This document shows, piece by piece, positions 55,101 through 64,000 of a DNA stretch of 64,000 nt. How positions within the stretch are numbered: the first letter of the stretch is position 1; every line of letters begins with the position of its first letter. A program made the position numbers and the translations under genes. Under the pieces are notes generated by a model. That model was not told the DNA's origin. It worked only from the letters and a program-made list of their open reading frames with translations, and ran no database searches. The DNA is from Caprimulgus europaeus (Eukaryota; Chordata; Aves; Caprimulgiformes; Caprimulgidae). The stretch spans positions 19,681,834-19,745,833 of the forward strand of contig OU015523.1 in assembly GCA_907165065.1 (NCBI GenBank), read 5' to 3'.

Positions 55101-58062
55101 ATGTGACAACAAACATGCGACTCACGCAGGCTTGGGAACCAGCTCATGAGCTGAGCTTTGACTTCCCAGCATCTCAAGCAGTGGTGCTCCAGGGTCGATT
55201 TCCCAGGGGTTCCAACACTGCAACGTGGGGATTGCTTTGCTGCCTGAGCTCTGTCCCACATGTGCTCCCATTTTCCTCCTCAGACTTGTCCTAAAAATCC
55301 CCCTCTCCTTGGAGTCTGTTCTCAGCTCTGCTGAGCTTGGGAGATTTAGCCCTTTAAAACTATTCTCAGATACTAACTGTTTATCATTCCTGGGGTATAT
55401 CTGATGGCTTTTCTCCAAGTTGTCTTTCATCTGAGCACAGAGTGCATCTCTCCAGATCAAGGGTGGACATGGGGAAGTGTAGCCTTGGCTTTCCCTGCCT
55501 CTATATTCCTTGTCTCTTCTGAATTCAGGTTTTCAGAATCCAGACTTCAAAAGAAAGTATGCAGCTGTTGATAGCACTGTCATCTTGTCATGGCCCCTGA
55601 ACTTCCAGAAGATAAAATGGAAAGAGGGTTTCACAGGACAACTGAATTGGAAACAACAGGAAAGTGCAACCGCTCATGAGCTACTTGATTTCAATGCCAC
55701 AGCACGGGGAGAGCTGCACGTGACCAAAAAAAGCAGCCACTTTCGGTATGGGATACCTGAAAGCAAACCTGAAAGCACCATAGAAATTAAACTGCACAAA
55801 GTCCATTTCAACCACTCTGGGCAGTACCAGTGCCAGCTGGAGTACAACAGAAGATATGTGCAGAGCAAGATAGAGCTGGTGGTGATGAAAGGTGAGAGAA
55901 CTGGGTCAGGAGATTAAAAGCTGCAGAAATCTGGAGGCTGCTGAAGGCCACTGGAGTATGGATGGACCCATCTTCCCATCCCCTCACTCATATGTCCTTT
56001 TCTTACCCTTGCAGTCTCAGCTAACCCTGTTGGGCCACTTCCCAGAGGGGCCAAGATGACCCTCATCTGCCAGGTCTCCAGTCCACTCCCATCCAACACC
56101 CACTTGCGCTGGGAACGTGTGAATGGGACTCATGTGGACATGGAGAATCCAAAGCAGCATGGAGCAAAGGTGGAGGTGAATGTCAGTGCTGCAGGGCTGT
56201 GGAACTGTCACCTCATAGAAGACAATGACAGGAAGATCAGCCTCAATTACTCCGTGGGTATGAAAATGAGCACCATGTCATTTGGGCTCCACCCAAAAGC
56301 CTTAACATTCTCTTTGTACCAGTCTCTGAACACTTTTCTCCTTCCACAGAGGAAGCTCCTGTTTGGATTAGCTATGTGGTTATTGGAGCAAGTATTGGAG
56401 GCAGTGTGTTGGTGTTTGGCCTTACATGCCTGTGCATTATCGGGGGTATAAGCTGGCAGCGAAGAAGGGTGAGTGCCCTGGTCCCTGTGAAAGGTGAAGA
56501 GATGACAGTGTCCCCAAAACATAGGAGGAGTCTGATTTTCTGTCTGGGTGTGGGGCAGAGCAGACAAAAGGTCAATCCTGAGACTCAAAGCAAATGATTA
56601 CAGTCAGTCTGCAGATGTCAGACAGTACTTTACCACCATTTCAGAGGAAAGCATTTGAAGCATAAAAACATCCAATTGTTATTTATCCCTTCTCTCTTGG
56701 CAGCAACGGGCAAGAAGGATGGTACGAGCAAGACAGTACTTGCTGGAAAACAAGACATGTCAGTGTCAACAGTAAGTGGCAATGAGGGCATCTGGAGTGG
56801 GCCAAAACTCTGGTTTCAAGACAGGGGAGCTGGATGGTCAAGCAGGGAAAATTGGAGCTTGAGCCTGCTTGGTGCTATAGTACAGCTGCATTTCAGCATT
56901 TTCAGCTCTTACCCATGTTAAGTCACATTTAAGACTCATGAGCTATGTTCAATGAATTTCCTGTTACACCCCAAACCCATGGTAACACTGTCCTGGGAAA
57001 CTTTTGAGCAGAGAAGTTTTACTTGAATTACCTTGATGTTGAGAAATGTTGTCCAAACCCAAGCAGGAGCTCCAGAGTCCTTTGATAGGTTCCACAGTGG
57101 ATCTGGGACGTGAATATTGAGGTTGTGGATGTGGAAGGCACACCAGCAAGTTCAAGGATGAAAGTCACATTTTAAAAATCTGTGATGTCCATCCATGATT
57201 CCAGCTCTGCTAGCACAGTGCTGGACTACAAGTTGTGAAAACTGCTGATAACCTCTTGGGAGCAAGGAAAAAGAGGAGAAGACCACAGCACACTGTGAAC
57301 CATGCCCTCTCCCAAAAGCCTTGGGTGATATGGAATACACCACTGCGTCCTTGGCCCTTTTCATGGGAGCAGGGATTTCTCAGCAGAGAAGCTGCCCTTT
57401 TCCAGGTCTTTTAGCTTATATGCTATCAGGCATCAGAAGCTGCTGTGCAGAAACACTGACAGCTATTCTGTCACTGGAATTGGAGAGCTAAAGACAGTAT
57501 AAATGTCCTGCATGAACGTGTTCAGTGAAGGTATAGGTACAGAACTGGACTTCTGCTTCATTTTCACCGGTGGTAGAGGCAAACTGTGAGGGTTTCACCT
57601 ATTTTTTTTCACTGTCTCTGAGAATTCAGTGGGAGTATTTATTGGCAAATGCTACTTCATAGCTGGGGTGTATATGTGGAGTTGGCCAGCTTAACATGGG
57701 TCAAAGAATTCACCTTGTTTTCACCTACTTTTTATCAAGGTTAAAAAATAATCCCCAAAAGGAGAGGACAAAGCACACACAACTACATCAAAAACTAGAC
57801 AAATCTGTGCAATACAAGTGCTGATACAATTGTTCTTTAACTCTCTTTGCCAAGTAAGCAGCTCAGTGTCACTGAAACCCAAACCAGAGCCACGTGGGTG
57901 CACAAGCAACCGTTTGCATCCTCAGCTGCAGAGGCAGGCAGTCATTCTCTGCACTGAGCAGAAAAGTGGGGGGTGGCTGGCTTCGAGGCCAGCGAAGCCT
58001 TTCACCCCCACAATACCCGTACTCACATCATACTTTTCTCTTGCAGCCGGCTGAAAAAGTAG
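52120..58062 (+). CDS. CD4: CD4, T-cell co-receptor with four Ig domains
   Basis: Nine coding exons (52120-52180, 54199-54354, 54439-54582, 54823-55098, 55529-55891, 56015-56257, 56350-56468, 56704-56771, 58047-58062) give 1446 nt, 481 residues (human 458). A signal peptide (1-20) is followed by D1 (21-120, two exons), D2 (121-212), D3 (213-333), D4 (334-414), a membrane helix (about 421-448) and a 27-residue basic tail. The tail holds the dileucine LL (467-468) and the Lck-binding pair C473/C475 in KTCQCQHR, which with the D1 split and gene order make the identification firm. CD4 binds MHC class II with the T-cell receptor and brings Lck to it. D1 (C-C) and D4 (C-C) have their disulfide pairs. 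D2 and D3 have one cysteine each. About eight N-glycosylation sites are visible. No frame break was seen. Confidence 0.95.
52257..52515 (-). mobile_element. CR1 LINE 3' fragment in CD4 intron 1, antisense
   Basis: Begins TCATCATAGAATCATAGAATG only about 77 bases after the CD4 leader donor and runs to about 52515. The signal exon is thus bracketed by antisense CR1 fragments on both sides. Confidence 0.92.
52523..52571. repeat. 17-base tandem repeat
   Basis: About 2.8 copies of CAGTTTGCCATACTTCA directly after the CR1 fragment. Short and of local origin. Confidence 0.85.
52572..54198. other. Rest of CD4 intron 1
   Basis: About 1.6 kb without a recognised repeat, apart from a pyrimidine-rich acceptor region. 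Confidence 0.55.
54199..54354 (+). CDS. CD4: CD4 exon 2, D1 first half
   Basis: Acceptor GACTTTCAG, donor GTAAGG. It has the B-strand QAVILNCRDV and C-strand VTWKYY. Phase 1 at both ends. Confidence 0.92.
54439..54582 (+). CDS. CD4: CD4 exon 3, D1 second half
   Basis: Acceptor TTTTTTCAAAAG, donor GTGAGT. It has LSDAGIYTCEYG with the F-strand cysteine, and a glycosylation site, NRS. The intron before it is only 84 bases. Phase 1 at its end. Confidence 0.92.
54823..55098 (+). CDS. CD4: CD4 exon 4, D2
   Basis: Acceptor TCTCTTTACAG, donor GTATGT. It has DSGTWICHVH with the only cysteine of the domain. Asn-rich segments with sites NSS and NIT. Phase 1 at both ends. Confidence 0.92.
55529..55891 (+). 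CDS. CD4: CD4 exon 5, D3
   Basis: Acceptor TGAATTCAG, donor GTGAGA. A long V-like domain with VILSWPLNF, LNWKQQ and HSGQYQCQLEY, ending IELVVMK, very like the human D3 end VNLVVMR as I recall it. Sites NAT and NHS. One unpaired cysteine. Phase 1 at both ends. Confidence 0.93.
56015..56257 (+). CDS. CD4: CD4 exon 6, D4
   Basis: Acceptor CCCTTGCAG, donor GTATGA. C2-like domain with MTLICQVSS, LRWERVNG and GLWNCHLIE. Sites NGT, NVS and NYS. Phase 1 at both ends. Confidence 0.92.
56350..56468 (+). CDS. CD4: CD4 exon 7, membrane helix
   Basis: Acceptor CTTCCACAG, donor GTGAGT. EEAPVW, then ISYVVIGASIGGSVLVFGLT and CLCIIGGI, then SWQRRR. Cysteines 441 and 443 lie near the inner face and could be palmitoylated, as the juxtamembrane cysteines of human CD4 are. 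Phase 0 at its end. Confidence 0.92.
56704..56771 (+). CDS. CD4: CD4 exon 8, cytoplasmic tail with CxC
   Basis: Acceptor CTTGGCAG, donor GTAAGT. A basic helix (QRARRMVRARQ) with the YLL dileucine, then ENKTCQCQ. CxC is the zinc-clasp half that binds the Lck N-terminus. The exon ends in phase 2. Confidence 0.93.
56772..58046. other. CD4 intron 8
   Basis: A 1.27 kb intron before the last short coding exon. No repeat recognised. Confidence 0.6.
58047..58062 (+). CDS. CD4: CD4 exon 9, last five codons
   Basis: Acceptor TTCTCTTGCAG. Only 16 coding bases: it completes a His codon, then RLKK and TAG. The result, CQCQHRLKK, aligns with the human end CQCPHRFQK, which supports the choice of this distant acceptor 1.27 kb downstream. 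Confidence 0.88.
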
Positions 58063-58305
58063 GATTGCAGCGCTGGAGTCAGAGGGACTGATGAAGTCTC
58101 TGCCTGGACCTAAACACCTGCCAGCACACAGTGCTCTGTGAATCCATCTCCCTTTCTCCTCTTTTGATGTAATTCTGTATTCCTTCATCATCCCCCAGTC
58201 TAATGCCATGGAGGGATGTTGTCTGGCTAGGAGCCGATGGCCAAGATAAGAAACCCTTAAGGATTCTGACTGAGCCTCAGTTCTATAATGAGAGACTGAA
58301 CAGAA

Positions 58306-58333
58306 GATATATATATATATATATATATATATG
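58306..58333. repeat. (AT)n dinucleotide run
   Basis: About 13 AT units in the CD4 3' UTR. Likely variable in length. Confidence 0.95.
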
Positions 58334-58408
58334 TTTTTATTTTGCCTATGCTCTTAGTTTGACCTTGTAGGACTGATTTTATATGCTTTTTTTATCTGCC
58401 TGAGCTAC

Positions 58409-58414
58409 AATAAA
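58409..58414 (+). terminator. CD4: CD4 polyadenylation signal AATAAA
   Basis: First AATAAA after the CD4 stop, followed by a GGGGTTGTTTGGGTTTTTT-type GT-rich element within 15-30 bases. Confidence 0.75.
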
Positions 58415-58435
58415 TTACATAGGGGTTGTTTGGGT

Positions 58436-61400
58436 TTTTTCTTTGCAAGCTGGACTAATTTTTTTCTGAGGCACTCTTGTCTGGTTCAGATTCACGTTTC
58501 TCCCTTTCCTGCTTGGATGTGGAATCTTGGTTCTCACTATCTCCCACCTCCCTGGCTGCCACAAGCCTTCCTTAATGCACCAGCCCTCTGCTCTCTGTGA
58601 AACCTGTCTGTCCTCCTTTGCCTCTCCTAGGCAGCCTGAGCCCTACAGTGTCCCCCTGCCCCATCCCTCAGCCTCTCCCACAACAAACCAACGCACAAGT
58701 GAAAACACCACGAGCAGTGGCATTATAACTCTGCAGATCAGAGCCTGAAGAAGTTGTGAGCATCGATGAAAGTAAGTTTGGGAAGGGGGTGACAAAGTCA
58801 TTTCCTAGAACAAACCAGCCTTGGACTGTGCAAGCCCGCAGAGTGCAAAGAGATGCTTCTGAGAAAGCCACCGAAAACAGCTCCTTGTTGGCTCAAGGAG
58901 ATAGGAAGAGGGAGTGAAAAGCCCAGGAAATTTAGGATGGAAGTAAAAGCATGTAGCAGAGATGCCAGCATGTCCTGAAAGAAAAATACTGTTAAAATAT
59001 GTACACAGAAGCCTTGTGTTTATAGAAGTTTTTCTACCATCTGCTCGTGGCTGGTCAAAAAGGCCTTGAGGTCCTACAGCTGTCACTGGCTGTGCTCCAG
59101 GTTTGTTCGTCTGCACTGGGCTTGCTGGGAGAGGCAGAGAGGGGCACTGGGCTGCGGGAACAGCTCCCCGTGACAGAAGCCCCCTCGGCAGGAGGCCAGC
59201 GCTGGAGGAGGGGGTTTCTCTGTAGCGGTCACACCAGCATCACGCCGTTACTGGCAGAGAAAAGGCAGGTGGCAACAACGGCAGAGACAACACCTGTGAG
59301 CCGGGGGAAACCTTCCCCCTCACAACCCCATCTCACCCCTGGAGTGCAGATGCAGCCCCACAGCTGTGGCAGCCACCACCAGGGTCATGCCTGCTCCTCC
59401 ACCGCTGTCCTCACACAAACAGGAGTGACAAAGGCTCGTGCTAATGGCATTTTCCTTCCCACAGCTTCTGCTTGTGCTCACAAAACTACACTAGTTTTGG
59501 AACAGCCTTGGTCCATATCACATGCACCAACATCCTTGGTGCATGCAGTCACTCCTCCTGCTCCTGTCCTGTTCCCGAACTGCTGGTGTAAATTGGGAGA
59601 TGGGTGAAGCCCATCAGTTTGCTAAGTAAAGCATCATCAGGGCTTAAGGAGAGGTTGGTTTTGGGAGCTGTAGGAGGGAAAATGAGCACAGGGTCAGTGG
59701 TGGTCAATATAGCGATCATGACAAAGTGCTTGGCATAGCCCCTTCAAACAAAACCAACCCCTGCTCCAGTAGCCCAGACCCTTTTCTTTAAATAACTGCT
59801 CCTGTACCTAAGTCAGGTCCTCTTTCCACTCACATGGGTGTCCGCAGCAGAGGGATTGTCCTGTACAACCTGATCCCCAGATGGGACAAAGAAGCATTCT
59901 GGGTGAGCATCCATCATGAGCTCCTCTGGCACTGCAGCCATTTCCAGCAGTTTAGATGCTCACCTGAGGTTCTGGCAGCTGGGCCAACCACCACCTCTGT
60001 ACTAAAAACACAAGCCTTGACTTTTTCAGCAGAAGATCAGCCTGACAAAAAAAGACTAAGCTAATCAGGCCTACCTGAATGAAATGCATGCGTAGCAGAG
60101 TGCCAGCATCAGTGCCTGTGCTGCCTGATGGTGCCTGCCGCACCACAGCCCTCATCTCACACTAGCAGGCAGCAGTGCAGTCTCCAAGCCAGGCTGGTAC
60201 TCTCATGGGGCAAGGAATGGCATTATGGGGGCACATGACCCTTAGCTCAGCAACCCCAGTGCCACATTCTGCTCTTTTCCAAAGGCTGGAAGTCCATGTG
60301 AGTGACCAAAGGCTGTGTCCCCACCACAGCTGGGACCGACCTTCAAAGTGCAGTCAGGCTCATGCCCTGCCATCAATGCAGAAGGTCCCTCCACTCATTT
60401 CCAGGTGACCTGGCTGGTGTTACAGTGGATGTGATGGTGCCACTGGGGTGTATGTAAGTCCACAGCCGTGTCCACAGATGCAGCTTCCAGTTCTCCCATC
60501 TGGATGAGTGTAACAAGAATGATAAGCCTTCCTCAACACTGTAAATTTCCTCAGTAGGTCTTCTGATCTCAGCAGCTGTGACCCTGCCCTACTCTACTTG
60601 AAACTCACCTGCAAGCACAAACTACTCTAGGCTCCGATCTCATAAATCTCTTTTTGTGGCAGCTCTCTCCTGTCCTATCTTTTCACATGACAACCTTTTT
60701 TGTTTCTAAACATACTTGATGTAAATGTACATGACAAGTCCCCAGCTGCAGTGGACTGCAGTAATATCTTGCCCAGGCCTGGACTGTGCTAATACAACAG
60801 CAGGTTCCCCTCCTGACACAACACACTCTCTTCACGACCCATGCAGCAGGTCACACTGTGGCAGCAGCACTCCTACACAACAGTGAAGACAGAGATGAGA
60901 AGCCAGGCATCCCTATCAGATCACTTTCATATGGTCCATTCCTTGTGGCATCCTAGGACCTTCCAGGCTGTGTTGCATGTGTCCTGATCCTCCTTCTCAG
61001 GAGGCATTGAGGACATCTCCCTTTGCTAGGTGTGACAAGGGTGTAACTACATGTAACTACATTCCATATACAATGGAATAATGTCTGTGCGACGCAAACC
61101 ACAGTGATGTACAATCCTACAAAGCAGCAAACACAATGAGAGACATATTTTATCATGTGTTGACTGTGGGAATATAATGGAAGATTGGCAAGAAGGACTG
61201 TAAATATGCTCAGGTGACTTCTGCTGAGGTGTCAAAAACCACACACATCACACTGCTAATCATTGTTTAGTCTTATGTGCCTGACAAGTAGAACATCTGC
61301 ATTTAGATAACATAGGCCTGGGACAGACTCAGGGGCACCCTGAACATGCCTGGGATTCCTGCCCTGCTGTGAGAAAGATCAAAGCACAGAGGAAAACTCC

Positions 61401-64000
61401 TGCCTGCAAAAAATCCCTGATACATCCAGGTGAAAGCAGCAAGTTTGGAATCTCTCACTCTCTAGCAAGGACCGAGCTCTGCAGTGCGCGCGTTCCCGCT
61501 TATGTGCCTCTGCCCCGGGTGCTGCTTCGGAGATCCCCCAGTTTGCAAGGTAACAAGAATAAATTTGCTTTTTGCATGCTATCCATGGTTTTTGTGGTTG
61601 TTCCTGCATCCTGCCTGTGTCAGCTCACACAGTGACAGCTCACAGAGTAGCCCCGAGTTGATGGCAGGACTCAGAAAGGAATACATGACAATACTTACAA
61701 AATGACAACAGCAACCAGAGCTCTGTGCAGTGGTGTGGAAACATCAAGGAAAGCAAGAATTTAGAAAAAAATGGGAAGTGCTGTTTTTCCCTAACACGTT
61801 GGTCTTTCTGATACTACTGTTTCCATGTTTCTGGGCTGCAGAAGGGAAAAAGCACAAGCTTCAGTCCTTTGGACCCACTTCCAACGCACGGCCCAGGACC
61901 CACAGACCTGCTTGCTCCAGCAGAGAAAGGGGCTTGGACGCAGCTGAGACTATACTGTCCAGTTCTGCTGAACCAGAAACGCGCAGGCTGCAATAACCCT
62001 GGCCCCTCACCCTACCTCCCCAAGCCCCTCCTGCTTCCTGGGTTATTTCTGCCCTTGGAGCGCAAGGCGAGGCAGCGACTCGGTGGATGCTGTCAGCCTG
62101 GATCTGCCCAGGCAGCCCGTGTGACTCATGCTCCCCGCAGGCTCTGCAGCGAGGCACTCGCATCCCTCAGCCTTCAGAGCCAAGTGACCCCGTGTGTTTC
62201 TTTGCATGTTCCCAAGGTCTAGAAAGGAGGAAGCTGTGCACTTCAGCCTCTTCTAATTTCTTTTTATCTCGAGGGGAAAAAAAGAACAGTTTCCAGCGTC
62301 CATGTGAGTGGCTCATCAGCCTAACGCAGCTGCGGAGAGAAGCTTCCATCCGCCCTTCTCAGAGGTGAGGGTACAGTAGGAGTACCAGCCCCTTGCAGAT
62401 GCTCAGCTCTGGACTGGTTCCTTTCTGAGTGTATTCCCAAGTGTGTGTTCACCAGGAGGGACCCCAGGATTCATTAGTGTGCTCACATCCAAGCAACACC
62501 TCCAAATCACAACAGGCTGCCCTTGAATCATGTGTGTCAGCATCCTTCCCCAGCAGCCCCCCTGAAGAAGACTTTGGCTCACCTCCTGTTAATTTTCTAG
62601 CCAGCTTGGCTGAGCCTTAGAGGTGCTTCCAGATTTGGAGAATTAGAGAATAGCAGAACAAGAGGTGATAGCAGAGACTGCCTCACTGGCAAGGAATCAA
62701 AAGGGAAGAGAGGAGAAACCCTGGCTCCTCAGTGCTTCAGCACCAGCTGGCTGGTGTCAAAGTGCCTGTTTCAGGTTCCGGCGCCAGGAAGTCCCTTCTC
62801 TGAGCTTGTCTGTGTGCTGTGTGGAGGTGAAGTCCTGGAGATGAACAGCAGTAACAGTGACACTGGCTCTGGGAGGACCACAGCTCTGGAGAAGCCACCA
62901 CCACACCAGCTGAAAAGACAAGGGGAGCCAAAGAGCTTCCCTAGCAGGGGCTGGCTGCATCCAGCGTGTCAGCAGCACTTCTGAAATCCCAACCCGGTTT
63001 TGAATTAAGAAAAGATTGTTCTGGTCTTGAGAAACCTCAGACATACCTAGACAAGCTAGGGGAACAAGTGGTAAAATAAAAATTGCAATTCTGTGTTACA
63101 AATCCAAAGAAAATAAATAATTTCAGCTCCTTCCAGATATTGTAGGTTCCCAGATTAATGATTCAAGAGCTCCTAATTATCCTTTCTGTGTATGAGAACA
63201 AACAAGTAAGTGTTTAGTAATTTTGGAAAGTGGTGTAATTAAATTCTGAAATGACGTTTTTGCATCCTTTACAGACTGGAACTCACTGCGTTGTGATATC
63301 AGTGAGGCCAGAAGGGCAGGAGGGATGAAAAAGGGGTCAGTAGCATACAGAGGAGAAGAACACACAAAGCATTACATCCAGTGGGCAGGGGCTGGGGGGA
63401 GCAGGAGGACAAATGGCATGAGGCAACCATAACAACAATGTATTTGACAAGCTTACCCTGGTACTTCCCTTTCTCAAGGAAAATATCATATACAAATATT
63501 TATGTACGTGACAAAGGAAAAAAAGTCTTTTAGAAGGTTCACAGCTGCGTAAGGAAAAACATTCAGCTGTTTTCAGCATCCACAAGTCCAAATCCTAGTT
63601 TTGACATTGCAAGTCCTTAATATTTCTGCACAGCTCATGACCAGCATTAGTCGTCTGTCCCCTGACGTGAGCTATTAGCACTTGCCCATTTCGCAGATGA
63701 ATGATCCAAGAAAACTCACTAAATCTTTCCGTACAGTGCTAGAAATAGAATCCTAAGGTTTGGATATGACAAATCTACATTGCAGTCACTGTCTTTTCTG
63801 AAGGAATATGCTAACATATCTGCTTGGCTGGATTCTTGTTAGCCATTAACCACACCCTGCTCAAAGAGCCAGGCAGGATGCCAGGAAATCTGCCTGCAAG
63901 CACACCAGCCTAACCTCACAAGAGGCAGTGTAAGCCATGGTGGGGCTCTAAGGATGGATTTAATTGCATTCACGATCTGTGAGAAACATGTGTGAAACCT
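58436..64000. other. Downstream of CD4, no gene recognised
   Basis: About 5.6 kb of single-copy-looking sequence. The longest frame (186 codons, 59047-59607, +) has no domain or splice context. A mildly CpG-enriched stretch lies at about 62040-62170. GPR162, the next gene in human, is not visible. Confidence 0.5.

Larger units (their letters stand above)
58063..58435 (+). other. CD4: CD4 3' UTR
   Basis: About 370 bases to just past AATAAA at 58409, with an AT dinucleotide run inside. The end point is inferred. A longer UTR with a later signal cannot be excluded. Confidence 0.6.

Noticed and set aside
59047..59607. 186-codon frame downstream of CD4
   Set aside because: No domain, no splice signals in context, no match to GPR162, which I expected here from human synteny.
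1..64000. CRISPR arrays, operons, bacterial or phage systems, tRNA or rRNA genes
   Set aside because: The window is vertebrate nuclear DNA with spliced genes and CR1 repeats. I saw no such structures.

Overview
This window is vertebrate nuclear DNA from a bird. At least eleven CR1 LINE 3' fragments (usually ending in the ATTCTATGATTCT-type tail), one longer CR1 copy with reverse-transcriptase remnants, and four LTRs of types I recognise from avian genomes all point to Aves. The LTR types suggest a neoavian bird rather than a galliform, but that is recall and not tested. Genes are split into short exons with canonical GT-AG introns.

Three genes are supported, all on the + strand, in the order PTMS (parathymosin) - LAG3 - CD4. 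This is the order I know from human 12p13, so the segment is a conserved immune-gene neighbourhood. PTMS (CDS 7410-10147, five exons, 105 aa) sits under a CpG island at about 6000-7860 with a TATA box at 7216. LAG3 (CDS 27254-32537, eight exons, 503 aa) and CD4 (CDS 52120-58062, nine coding exons, 481 aa) are paralogous four-Ig-domain type I membrane proteins of T cells. Both bind MHC class II in mammals, with opposite effects on signalling. In both, the introns separating the Ig domains are phase 1. I rebuilt every exon by hand from splice signals and frame, and both reading frames close without a break.

Layout: 1-6000, CR1 fragments and unassigned DNA; 6000-11060, PTMS with its CpG island, including a striking inverted repeat of about 43-bp arms in intron 1; 11060-27250, a 16 kb gap with one CR1 and one LTR; 27254-33085, LAG3; 33085-52120, a 19 kb gap rich in mobile elements (CR1 LINE, CR1 fragments, a CATCC pentanucleotide array, an LTR interrupted by a CR1 fragment, and an antisense LTR split by a sense LTR of the same type); 52120-58430, CD4; 58430-64000, no recognised gene. 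I see no recognisable MLF2 or GPR162 exon, the genes I would expect on either side from human synteny.

Nothing here looks like a wholly new system. The points most worth a second look are the PTMS intron palindrome, the divergent LAG3 cytoplasmic tail (no EP repeat, FxALE core with proline, KIEELE not recognisable), an ATGA-overlapping three-codon upstream ORF at LAG3, unpaired cysteines in CD4 domains 2 and 3, the head-to-head nested LTR pair upstream of CD4, and an unrecognised protein-like frame at 35415-35913.
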